64,000 bases of DNA, taken from the NCBI RefSeq assembly GCF_008727925.1, contig NZ_VTWT01000003.1:1-64000 (forward strand), given 5' to 3'. This stretch comes from Adhaeribacter soli. Lineage in GTDB: Bacteria; Bacteroidota; Bacteroidia; Cytophagales; Hymenobacteraceae. Below the pieces are notes generated by a model, which worked only from the letters and a program-made list of their open reading frames with translations, searched no databases and was not told where the DNA came from. Positions within the stretch are counted from its first letter, which is position 1. The number at the start of each line of letters is the position of its first letter. Below are positions 1-8,182 of this stretch, in pieces. The position numbers and the translations under genes were made by a program.

Positions 1-109
1 AACTTCCAAATCTTAAAACAAATTTATTTTTAAGATCTTTCTTTTAAAAACCGGCCTTATTCAAACCGTAAGCCCCTTTTGCTTTCCCGCTTCCTTCTGA
101 ATCGGGGTG

Positions 110-140
110 CAAAAGTCAGAAATGTTTTTCATTCCTGCAA
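110..140 (-). promoter_or_regulatory. Leftward promoter P2 (tandem, rRNA-type)
   Basis: On the minus strand this reads TTG, 20 bases, then GACTTTTG, one base from the Bacteroidota -7 consensus TAnnTTTG. The sequence after the -7 box (GCACCCCGATTCAG) resembles that after the upstream copy at 344-374, so the two look like a duplicated promoter unit. It reads off the left edge of the window. Confidence 0.45.
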
Positions 141-343
141 ACTTTTCATCAAAATATTTTCTGAAGTTTTCCGGAGCTGATTACTGGAAGTGAGATTGCC
201 TTACTGCCCCGAAATTAAGATAGCTACTTATTGTAGCCTGAGGTAGAACCAAACTTTAGGAACCGAAGTTCAATTCCTGGTAAATTCTTTTTTCAGCCCT
301 TCCATCTTCTTCTTTCAACCCTGCCTGCTGCTGAATTGCGATG

Positions 344-374
344 CAAAAGTAGCAGCCTTAAACGGAGTTTGCAA
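344..374 (-). promoter_or_regulatory. Leftward promoter P1 (tandem, rRNA-type)
   Basis: On the minus strand this is TTG, 20 bases, TACTTTTG, an exact match to the Bacteroidota sigma-factor consensus with good spacing, followed by GCATCGCAATTCAG. Together with the similar unit at 110-140 it forms a tandem pair about 234 bp apart. Tandem strong promoters with a long untranslated leader are typical of rRNA operons in this phylum. The transcribed gene lies outside the window, so the rRNA assignment is inference. Confidence 0.5.
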
Positions 375-540
375 GCCACTGTTGCTTTTTAACATTAACT
401 TTCCGGTAACAACTACATTTTCAGAAAGAATTATTTTCTTGACTGTCCTTTTCCTTTCTTCCCTTCTTTCCCCTTGCTAAGGTCTTCTCTACTTTTTATT
501 GCCAATCGGCTTTTATCTTCCTTCTGGTTTCTATTATGCT

Positions 541-548
541 TACCTTTG
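541..548 (+). promoter_or_regulatory. -7 box upstream of lipoprotein gene
   Basis: TACCTTTG matches the Bacteroidota -7 consensus TAnnTTTG exactly and lies 33 bases before the ATG at 582. This supports 582 rather than an upstream in-frame TTG as the start of the next gene. No clear -33 TTG is seen at the usual distance. Confidence 0.5.
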
Positions 549-581
549 TTGCGGACATTTACTATTCCGGTCTTTCAATTT

Positions 582-1205
582 ATGAAGCATCTTTTACCTT
601 TTCTGCTACTTTCCTTTTCTTTGATTTTATTTGGGTGTCAGACTGAAGAAGAGCCGGCCATAACCTATCCGGCCTCCCGGTCGGAATTTTACTTCTCTGG
701 CCTTATTGATAGTAAAAAAATTCTGATAGAAGATGGCATACATGGATTTAGAAGTGATGCTACTTCTCAGGGCACTTTAGGAAATGGTTACTATGTAGAG
801 GAACAATCTCTTTCTTTGACCAATTCTGGTTCTTCTAAATCTGCCGGGTTTGTTCTTGTTAAAACTTTTGGCAGCAAGCCTACTGGTTGTAATTTTACAG
901 AAGGTATGTTCCGGCTTGGATCTTATACTTTTGGTCATTCACCCGACAGCACCAATGACATACCTTTGGACGGCGTAGTTATTTACTTTACTGATAATAA
1001 TGGGAAATACTGGAGCTCTGACCTGGGTACCGGCAACCAATCGGGAAGTATGTTTAGAATTGTGGAGCACTACCCGAATTCTGACGGTTCTTCGCAAATG
1101 ATTTCCAAGGCACAGTTTTCCTGCAACCTGTATGATGGTCTTGGCAATGTAAAAACCTTAATGGATGGTGAAGCGAAGGGACGAACCGTTTTTTGCAATT
1201 TTTGA
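582..1205 (+). CDS. Putative lipoprotein of unknown function
   Basis: The protein (207 residues from the chosen ATG) starts with a basic residue and a hydrophobic stretch ending in the lipobox ILFGC (Cys about residue 18), so it should be an acylated envelope lipoprotein. The mature part is rich in Ser, Gly and Thr, is probably beta-rich, and shows no catalytic motif that I recognise. The open frame continues 36 codons upstream to a TTG at 474. The -7 box at 541-548 and the canonical lipoprotein signal at 582 argue for the shorter form. It stands alone, with about 735 bp of gene-free DNA after it. Confidence 0.65.
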   Translation: MKHLLPFLLLSFSLILFGCQTEEEPAITYPASRSEFYFSGLIDSKKILIEDGIHGFRSDATSQGTLGNGYYVEEQSLSLTNSGSSKSAGFVLVKTFGSKPTGCNFTEGMFRLGSYTFGHSPDSTNDIPLDGVVIYFTDNNGKYWSSDLGTGNQSGSMFRIVEHYPNSDGSSQMISKAQFSCNLYDGLGNVKTLMDGEAKGRTVFCNF

Positions 1206-1940
1206 CCCATTCTTTTCAGTGCATTGTATAGGAAAGTGCTACCTCTTTTAGGGACAAAAGCCATTTAACACTAGTATTCAAGACATTACCTGAAATAGTA
1301 TTGGAAAAGGAAGAGAAATTCAGACATTCCTAAATTAACCCTCCGTTTAAGCCGTTTTAAAGGCTCTATTCTATATAATGGGCTAGCTAAAATAAGTAAT
1401 CCGGATGAAGGATTATATTCCGGCTTGCATTATAATAGCCTTTAATTAATGATTGAACAAACCAGGAACCACCATTCAGGAGGGGATTATCTTTCTAAAG
1501 GACCTTTCTGCTGATCCGCTTCCCTTTGCGGCAGAAACATAAAGGCACTACAAGGTCTTCAATCCTTCCATTCCTATTATTAATGACTACTTAAAGCGCA
1601 GTATTCTTACCAGATAGCGAACTAAAAATTAGGGCATAACCTGAAAGGAACTTCAATTACCTGATCATTATAATACCGGCATTTATATATTTTTATTCTA
1701 GCTACGAATATTCAGGCACCCTTACCTTTTTACTTTGTAGCGGAATTATAAGGAAGTATGAACCCTACACAGATCAAGGTGACTTCGGGTATCAGGATTT
1801 CCTTTGGGGTTTCCCTAACCAGCTTAATATTTATGACACCTAGTAGGCCATAAATTACACCGTTGTTAAAAAATAACAAACACCCTACGTTTCTCTTATA
1901 TTTTAATTACCTTTAGCCGCTAAAAATAATCTTCTTTATC
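1206..1940. other. Gene-free interval of 735 bp
   Basis: No open frame with convincing composition, no tRNA and no strong terminator is visible. It holds AT-rich sequence and a small hairpin TTGTTA/TAACAA near 1863-1880. A near-consensus -7 box TACCTTTA at 1908-1915 lies 25 bases before the next ATG and may be the promoter of the following T9SS gene. Confidence 0.5.
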
Positions 1941-4421
1941 ATGAAAAAAACTTCTACTTCTTTTTTTAAAAGAGGTATAACTGCTGCCTTTGCTGTAAAG
2001 CAAAGAGTGCTACCGGCCTTTATACTTTCTTTATGCACTGCCTTTGCAGCAGAAGCTCAATATTGCACCACCAACTTGCACAGTTTACCCTGCGATGCTA
2101 CCGATAACATTAACTCGGTAACTATTACAGGCACTACCTTAAGTAATCTGAATTCAGGCTGCGGCAGCGCTTCGGTTAATGGTTACACTGCTTTTCCGGC
2201 TACAGGCTCTACTACCGCTTCGCTTCAGCAGGGCAACGTTTATACTTTTAATGTAGAAACTACCGACGACAGCAATATTTCCCTGTGGATAGATTATAAC
2301 CAGAACAACCTTTTTGATGCCAGCGAATGGACTCAGATCTCCGCTAATAATCCAGGTGGTACTACTGCTTCGGTTTCTTTTATAATGCCCTTCTCTGCTT
2401 TACCAGGCACCACCCGCATGCGGGTACGCAGCCGTTTAAGCGGCAATGCTAATGGTGCGGCAAATGCCTGTACTTCTTTTGGCAGCGGCGAAACCGAAGA
2501 TTATACCATTACAATTACCGCTGCACCTGCCTGTACGGGAACACCAGTAGCCGGCACGGTTACAGCCACCCCGGCTACTGTATGTGCCGGCGTTACCAGC
2601 CAATTATCGGCGACCGGAGTTACAATTGCCAATGGTATGGTTTACCAATGGGAAGAATCGGATGACAATGGCGTTGCCGATCCGTGGGCGAACGTAACAG
2701 GCGGAGTAGCCAACCTTTATACTTATACTTCCCCGGCCCTTTCAGCAGACCGGTGGTACCGGTTAAAGGTTACCTGTACGGCAAGCAGCCAGACCGCAAC
2801 TTCTGCCGCTACAAAAGTAACTTTTAACAACGTTGTTGTTTCTACTTTCCCTTATACGCAGGATTTCAACACGGTAACTTCTAATAATTTACCATGCGGC
2901 ATTACCCTAAACGATGCCAATACCGATGGTTACACCTGGAATACTTACCTGGCCCAAGCAGGCAGCACCGACCGCGTGATGGCTTATTTCTACAATGACG
3001 CCGATCCTACTATTGGCGCCAACGACTGGTTCTTTACGCCAGCCTTAAACCTGCAAGCCAATAAAGATTATATAGTAACTTTCGATTATGCTGCCCTTTT
3101 AAGCGCATTCCCGGAAGCCCTGGAAGTACGCTGGGGCAATGCGCCAACAGTAGCCGGTATGCCAGCTGCCAACACAGTGCTGAATTTGCCTTCTATTACC
3201 AATTCAACCCTTGCAAGCGGTACTGCTGCTGCCATTCGCCCTACTACCACCGGCACGTACTACATAGGCTTTTATGCCAAAAGTGCTGCCGACCGGTATG
3301 TTTTATTAATGGATAACCTGGTAATTACAGAGCTTTCTCCATGTTCAGCAGCTCCATCGGCCGGCACCGTTGCTGCTTCTCAGGCTACCATTTGTATAGG
3401 TGAAACCGTTGAACTAACTGCTACCGGTGCTTCCAGCGCTGGCGGTTTGGTTTATCAATGGGAAGAATCGGATGATAACGGCGTAAATGATCCATGGGCT
3501 AACGTAACGGGCGGCACCGCTGCCGGCGTAAAATTCACTACGCCTTCCCTTTCTGCAGATCGCTGGTACCGTTTAAAAGTTACCTGTACTGCTATCACTC
3601 AAACTGCAACTTCAGCAGCTGTTAAAGTTACCGTTAATTCCGGGGCCATTACTTCTTTCCCTTACACGCAGGACTTTGATTTGGTTACCGCGCCAGCCGT
3701 TCCGTGCGGTTTTATTATTGAAGATTCGAACAATGATAATTTTACCTGGATGAACGATGCTTACAATACGACCGGCCAGCAAGGTATGATCTACGTGTAT
3801 AACGATGACGACACTACCATACCGGGCAACGACTGGTTCTTTACACCGGCAATTGCCATGAATGCGTCTAAGGAATATATTGTTACTTTTAACTATGCCG
3901 CAGCCGCCTTCCAGGGCACAACTTATCCGGAAAAACTGGAGGTAAGATGGGGAAATGCCGCTACATCTGCAGCCATGACCGGTGGCACCATTTTCTCAAA
4001 TCTAAACATTAACAACACTACCATGACTCCGGGAACAACCTCTGTAATCCGTCCGGCCACAACCGGTAATTACCATGTTGGTTTCCATGTAATCAGCGAT
4101 CCGAATCAGTTCTTCCTGACAGTAGATGATATTAACATTACGGAACGCAATATCTCCGGTCTGGCGAACGAGTTAGGAAACTCCGTTTTGGTTTACCCGA
4201 ACCCGGCAACCGACAAAGTGAATGTGGAGATCTCCAATACAGCCGCCAAGTCAATTTCTGTAGAGGTTGTGAACACACTTGGCCAGCAGGTTTACAAAAC
4301 TTCGGCGCTGAATAACCAGAAAAACCAGCTAGACCTGAGCAAGCTTTCAAACGGCATTTACTTTGTAAAAGTACGTTTAGACGATAAAGTAGGTACTTAC
4401 CGGATTTCCGTTCAGAAATAA
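1941..4421 (+). CDS. Modular T9SS-secreted protein with GEVED domain and duplicated adhesin-like modules
   Basis: The 826-residue protein has an N-terminal signal peptide ending around FAAEAQ (residue 39). A GEVED-type domain (residues about 60-190) follows, with the WIDYNQN...FDASEW and GSGETEDYTI hallmarks. Next come two copies of a two-part unit: an Ig/PKD-like segment containing YQWEESDDNG (near residues 234 and 503), then a jelly-roll 'choice-of-anchor/cleaved adhesin' segment containing NDWFFTPA and LEVRWGNA (about 303-463 and 571-731). The last 80 residues are a T9SS type A sorting domain (VYPNPATDKVNV ... GIYFVKV). It is therefore expected to cross the outer membrane by T9SS and stay on the surface or be released. 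The paralogous units show internal tandem duplication. The substrate or partner is unknown. Confidence 0.85.
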   Translation: MKKTSTSFFKRGITAAFAVKQRVLPAFILSLCTAFAAEAQYCTTNLHSLPCDATDNINSVTITGTTLSNLNSGCGSASVNGYTAFPATGSTTASLQQGNVYTFNVETTDDSNISLWIDYNQNNLFDASEWTQISANNPGGTTASVSFIMPFSALPGTTRMRVRSRLSGNANGAANACTSFGSGETEDYTITITAAPACTGTPVAGTVTATPATVCAGVTSQLSATGVTIANGMVYQWEESDDNGVADPWANVTGGVANLYTYTSPALSADRWYRLKVTCTASSQTATSAATKVTFNNVVVSTFPYTQDFNTVTSNNLPCGITLNDANTDGYTWNTYLAQAGSTDRVMAYFYNDADPTIGANDWFFTPALNLQANKDYIVTFDYAALLSAFPEALEVRWGNAPTVAGMPAANTVLNLPSITNSTLASGTAAAIRPTTTGTYYIGFYAKSAADRYVLLMDNLVITELSPCSAAPSAGTVAASQATICIGETVELTATGASSAGGLVYQWEESDDNGVNDPWANVTGGTAAGVKFTTPSLSADRWYRLKVTCTAITQTATSAAVKVTVNSGAITSFPYTQDFDLVTAPAVPCGFIIEDSNNDNFTWMNDAYNTTGQQGMIYVYNDDDTTIPGNDWFFTPAIAMNASKEYIVTFNYAAAAFQGTTYPEKLEVRWGNAATSAAMTGGTIFSNLNINNTTMTPGTTSVIRPATTGNYHVGFHVISDPNQFFLTVDDINITERNISGLANELGNSVLVYPNPATDKVNVEISNTAAKSISVEVVNTLGQQVYKTSALNNQKNQLDLSKLSNGIYFVKVRLDDKVGTYRISVQK

Positions 4422-4443
4422 GAACGATCAATCTTCATTTATT

Positions 4444-4474
4444 AAAAAGGAGAGGCACTTGCTTCTCCTTTTTT
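4444..4474 (+). terminator. Rho-independent terminator
   Basis: AAAAGGAGA ... TCTCCTTTT hairpin with a 10-base loop followed by a T run, 22 bases after the stop codon of the T9SS gene. Confidence 0.75.
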
Positions 4475-4538
4475 GTTTCTATGCCTACCCGAAAGCCTTT
4501 CAGAAAACCTGGTACTTAGCTTTACGTTAGGCCATTTT

Positions 4539-5069
4539 ATGAGCAGAGCTTTTGTAAAAGAAGACGATGCGGGCGAACCGCCCATTATTCCGCCGCGGGC
4601 GGCATTGCCACCAGGCGTACCCAATTACGTAACCCCGCGCGGACTGGAATTGCTCCGGGCAGAAATGCAAACGCTGGAAGCGGAACGAACCCAGATAGAA
4701 GCGAACCGCGACGATGCTGCGGAACGGACCCGGCAATTGAATATTATGAACGGGCGGACCAGTGCTCTGGCTTCGCGGCTGGCCAGTGCCAAAGTAGTGG
4801 ACCCGGCCGGGCAGCCATCCGATGAAGTGCGTTTTGGCGCCACTGTTACCCTGAAAACCATTAAGGGAGGAAAGCCCGGCCTGGAGAGAACGTTTACCAT
4901 TGTGGGCGTAGACGAAGCTTCGGTAGCAGAAGGGAAAATTGCTTTTGTAGCACCCATTGCCCGGGCGGTTCAGGGCGCTAAGGTTGGCGAAACCCTTCCG
5001 TTAACGCTTGGCCGAAACGAGGAAGAAGTGAAAGTTACGGCAATTTCCTACAGCGGCATGCAAGGCTGA
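4539..5069 (+). CDS. GreA/GreB-family transcription factor (divergent coiled-coil tip)
   Basis: From the ATG at 4539 (MSRAFVKEDD) the protein is 176 residues. It has a short proline-rich N-terminal lead (IPPRAALPPGVPNY), a helical coiled-coil segment (TPRGLELLRAEMQTLEAER and onward) and a C-terminal FKBP-like Gre domain (VRFGATVTLKT ... FTIVGVDEA ... PIARAVQGAKVGET), the order found in GreA/GreB. Family members bind the RNA polymerase secondary channel and stimulate transcript cleavage. The usual tip motif GDLxENxEY is absent; the corresponding region reads ANRDDAAERTRQLNIM. Cleavage activity is therefore uncertain, and it could be a regulatory paralogue. An upstream in-frame start at 4473 overlaps the preceding terminator and is unlikely. 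Confidence 0.8.
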   Translation: MSRAFVKEDDAGEPPIIPPRAALPPGVPNYVTPRGLELLRAEMQTLEAERTQIEANRDDAAERTRQLNIMNGRTSALASRLASAKVVDPAGQPSDEVRFGATVTLKTIKGGKPGLERTFTIVGVDEASVAEGKIAFVAPIARAVQGAKVGETLPLTLGRNEEEVKVTAISYSGMQG

Positions 5070-5150
5070 AGGCAGCAGATGAACAACGCTCTGACAGTAC
5101 CAATTCCTCGGTTTTCCAATCCAAAAAGATACCGTTCCAAATCAATGCTA

Positions 5151-5531
5151 TCAGGCAGGTTCCCAGAGTTCGAGTTTGTTTCCTTCGGGGTCCATGATCC
5201 AGGCAAATTTACCGTATGCTTCTTCCTGCATCTCCCCTATTAACGGTATGCCTTCGGCCTGTAAAACTGCTACCAATTCCTTCAGGTTTTCTACCACATA
5301 GTTTACCATGAAGGGTTTGTCGCTGGGCTCATAGTATTTGGTGGTTTCCGGGAACGGGTTCCAGGCGGTGTAAAAATCTTTTTGCTGTGCTTGCGTTTCC
5401 GGCGAATTCCATTTAAAAACCGCACCCCAGGTTTCAGAATCGATGCCTAAATGCTTTTGGTACCAGGCTCTTAACGCTTCCGGGTCGCGGGCTTTAAAGA
5501 ACACGCCGCCAATGCCGATCACTCTTTTCAT
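5151..5531 (-). CDS. VOC (glyoxalase/bleomycin-resistance) superfamily protein
   Basis: The protein is 126 residues, the usual size for a single VOC protein made of two beta-alpha-beta-beta-beta modules. The N-terminal GIGGVFFKARDPEALRAWY and C-terminal AWIMDPEGNKLELWEP segments are characteristic, the Glu near the C-terminus being a typical metal ligand. A central YEPSDKPFMVNYVVENL links the halves. The substrate cannot be read from the sequence. It lies between the Gre-like gene (convergent) and the divergent symporter gene. Confidence 0.85.
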   Translation of the reverse strand: MKRVIGIGGVFFKARDPEALRAWYQKHLGIDSETWGAVFKWNSPETQAQQKDFYTAWNPFPETTKYYEPSDKPFMVNYVVENLKELVAVLQAEGIPLIGEMQEEAYGKFAWIMDPEGNKLELWEPA

Positions 5532-5735
5532 AGTTCAGGGAAATTAATTGTTAATGCAGCCAATATATGCGTTTTCCTGATGCAGTTTTCACCTGATGAG
5601 TTTTTTCTAAAAACCCGGAAGCTGGAACAGTAGGGTTTGCGGTTGAAAAAGTGCCTATAATTTGTTTGGCGTACTACGGAATAGGAGGAAAAAACTTCTG
5701 AAAAACGGTACTTTTATTCCGGAAAAACTGCCCGT

Positions 5736-7145
5736 ATGCTGCTTCTTTTTATTGGCCTTTATTTGCTGCTGAACGTTTTTATTGGGGTCTGGGCCGCCCG
5801 GCGGGTGAAGAACACTTCCGATTACCTGCTGGCCGGCCGGCAATTGCCTTTCTACATTTCCACGGCAGTGGTTTTTGCTACCTGGTTCGGTTCCGAAACC
5901 CTGCTGGGCGCTTCGTCGGAATTTGCCGAAAACGGTTTGCTGGGCGTAATCGAAGATCCCTTCGGGGCAGCGTTGTGCTTGTTCCTGGTAGGCTTGTTCT
6001 TTGCCAAAAAGCTTTACCGGATGAACCTGCTTACCTTCGGCGATTTTTACCGGATCCGTTACAACCGGGCTACGGAAATAAGTGCTTCGGTTTTCCTGGT
6101 GGTTTCTTATTTCGGTTGGGTAGCCGCGCAAATGGTGGCCATCGGTATTATCCTGAACCTGATCTCCGGCTTGTCACTCACCACCGGAATTCTTGCAGGG
6201 GCAGCTGTGGTGGTAATTTATACATTTATGGGTGGCATGTGGTCGGTTTCCATTACCGATTTTCTGCAAACCATCATGATCATCGGCGGCCTGTTGGTAG
6301 TAACGTTTCTTACGGTGCAGCGGCTTCCTTTCGAACAGGTAACGGCAGATCTACCGGCCAATTTCTTCGATTTTTATCCGCAAACCCGTAGCGTTCCGGA
6401 CTGGATAAATTATTTTGCCATGTGGATCACCATTGGCTTGGGTTCTATTCCGCAACAGGACGTTTTTCAGCGGGTGATGTCGGCGAAGTCGGAGAAAGTA
6501 GCGGTGTGGTCGAGTTATGCGGCGGGCTTTCTGTATTTAACGGTGGCCCTGCTGCCGCTGGTGCTTACGCTTTACGCGCAGGTGCTGCACCCGGAATTAC
6601 TGCACGGCGACCTGCAACTGCTTTTACCGCATTTAATTCTGAACTCTTCTTCCCTGGCAATTCAGGTACTGTTCTTCGGGGCACTGATCTCGGCCATAAT
6701 CAGTACGGCAAGCGGCGCGATTTTAGCACCGGCAGCCATCTTAAGCGAGAACATTATCCGGCCATATTTACCTGCCATTACCGATACCCAATTGCTACGC
6801 CTTTCCCGGTTCTGCGTGCTGCTGGTTTCGGTAGTTTCCTTGGGTTTGGCCCTGATGAAAAGTAATATTTTTGAACTGGTCAGTTCTTCTTCGGCGCTCA
6901 GCCTGGTTTCGTTGTTTGTGCCTCTGGTTGCCGGCATGCTGGCCAGGCCGGTTTCTCCATTTGCCGCAATTCTTTCCATGCTTTCCGGGATGGCGGTCTG
7001 GATACTGGCTTTGTACCTGGAAACGGAAATCAATCCGCTGATCTATGGGTTGGGTGGCAGTATTTTAGGGTTGTTGGTTGGTTTGCTGCTCAAAAAATCA
7101 GAAACGATTTCTTTACCAATAAGTAAGAAAATAGTCCGGAATTGA
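5736..7145 (+). CDS. Sodium:solute symporter (SSS family)
   Basis: The protein is 469 residues with roughly 12-13 hydrophobic helices from the first residues on. SSS hallmarks are the N-terminal VKNTSDYLLAGRQLPFY segment followed by VVFATWFGSETLLGAS, the core FGDFYRIRYN region, and the SIPQQDVFQRVMSAKSEK loop with SAIISTASGAILAPAAIL later. This family couples inward Na+ movement to uptake of sugars, amino acids, vitamins or organic acids; the substrate is not predictable here. It is slightly shorter than many members. It is monocistronic and convergent with the next gene. Confidence 0.9.
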   Translation: MLLLFIGLYLLLNVFIGVWAARRVKNTSDYLLAGRQLPFYISTAVVFATWFGSETLLGASSEFAENGLLGVIEDPFGAALCLFLVGLFFAKKLYRMNLLTFGDFYRIRYNRATEISASVFLVVSYFGWVAAQMVAIGIILNLISGLSLTTGILAGAAVVVIYTFMGGMWSVSITDFLQTIMIIGGLLVVTFLTVQRLPFEQVTADLPANFFDFYPQTRSVPDWINYFAMWITIGLGSIPQQDVFQRVMSAKSEKVAVWSSYAAGFLYLTVALLPLVLTLYAQVLHPELLHGDLQLLLPHLILNSSSLAIQVLFFGALISAIISTASGAILAPAAILSENIIRPYLPAITDTQLLRLSRFCVLLVSVVSLGLALMKSNIFELVSSSSALSLVSLFVPLVAGMLARPVSPFAAILSMLSGMAVWILALYLETEINPLIYGLGGSILGLLVGLLLKKSETISLPISKKIVRN

Positions 7146-7189
7146 CCTGAGCTATAAATCGTGCCTTTGTCTTAATTTGCAGAGCCCCT

Positions 7190-7984
7190 TTATTTACAAC
7201 TGTAAGTATAGGTTTCCGTTCTCACATCACCGTATCCGTTTGTTTCTATTCTGGTGGTTGGATACCCGGCAGGGTTAAAGTTTAAAGTAGCAGTATACGA
7301 TTTTGATCTATCGACTACGCCACTTCCATATTTCAAGGTGTATTTAATTATATTATGCGGGATAAAGAACTCATTTCCATAAGTAGAAGCAATTACATCT
7401 GCAGAAGGGACTTTATTATTATCAAACTCAAATTCTTCAATTGTATAAAGCACTCCTGAATTTGAATAAGAATTAGCAACAACTTTATTATTGGTAAAGG
7501 AATAGGTTGTATAAGTGCTGGGGTCGCCCGTAAGATTATAATCTTCATCTTTCCTTTGTAACTGGCCCGAAGGGCTATAAGTGTACGAAGTTGTTCGATT
7601 TAGTACCGGAGCGCCATTCTGTTTGGTATAAGTAAGACGTTTTTGCCAGCGCCCCAAATTGTTGTAAGTGTAAGTCATATAAAAATAGCCAGGACCGTTG
7701 GTTTGAACCTGCGTTTGTTCTACTACCTGGTTTTGTGAATTGTAAACGTAAGTCGTAGTATATAAGCTACTATAATATTTCCAGTCATATTTCACCAGCA
7801 GATCGTTCGCATCAAAGTAACGTTTCTGCCAGTAAGTAGAATCCTGATTTACTTCAGTAAGCAAGCATTTGGCAACGGCTGGTGCGGGTTGCGGATTCTG
7901 TTTATCATCATCCTTATCACAGGAAGTCAGCAGGAAGCCAGGAACAAGCAGCAAGGTCAGGATAAATAGCTTTTTAAGATTCAT
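7190..7984 (-). CDS. Lipoprotein with YD-like repeats
   Basis: The protein is 264 residues. The signal sequence ends in a lipobox (FLLTSC, Cys about residue 22) followed by an acidic DKDDDK run, typical of surface-exported Bacteroidota lipoproteins. The body holds several degenerate repeats of the form TYxYNxxxQxxxxxxx (TYVYNSQNQV, TYTYNNLGRW, SYTYSPSGQL, TYSFTNNKVV), resembling short YD/RHS repeats but without an RHS core or toxin domain. It is probably an all-beta cell-surface protein of unknown role. Confidence 0.7.
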   Translation of the reverse strand: MNLKKLFILTLLLVPGFLLTSCDKDDDKQNPQPAPAVAKCLLTEVNQDSTYWQKRYFDANDLLVKYDWKYYSSLYTTTYVYNSQNQVVEQTQVQTNGPGYFYMTYTYNNLGRWQKRLTYTKQNGAPVLNRTTSYTYSPSGQLQRKDEDYNLTGDPSTYTTYSFTNNKVVANSYSNSGVLYTIEEFEFDNNKVPSADVIASTYGNEFFIPHNIIKYTLKYGSGVVDRSKSYTATLNFNPAGYPTTRIETNGYGDVRTETYTYSCK

Positions 7985-8128
7985 AGGCAGCTAATAAAGT
8001 GCGTTTAAATATAACATTCTCAAACAACACTCAAAACTACTTTCTGTTTAATTTCAGGAAGAAGTGGAAAGTGCATGCAGAGGTTAAGATTCTCCATGCA
8101 CAATAACTGCATCTGTCGGAGTTCAAAC

Positions 8129-8161
8129 AAAAAAAGGGAAGCCTGTTGGCTTCCCTTTTTT
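8129..8161 (-). terminator. Rho-independent terminator of the giant T9SS gene
   Basis: AAAAAGGGAAGCC tgtt GGCTTCCCTTTTT is a 13-bp perfect stem with a tetraloop and T runs on both strands, 21 bases downstream of the stop at 8183. It would work in either direction. Confidence 0.85.
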
Positions 8162-8182
8162 AAATCTATTCAGTACCGTTTT

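Noticed and set aside
7190-7984. RHS/contact-dependent toxin because of YD-like repeats
   Set aside because: The protein is only 264 residues, has a lipoprotein signal and lacks an RHS core and C-terminal toxin domain.
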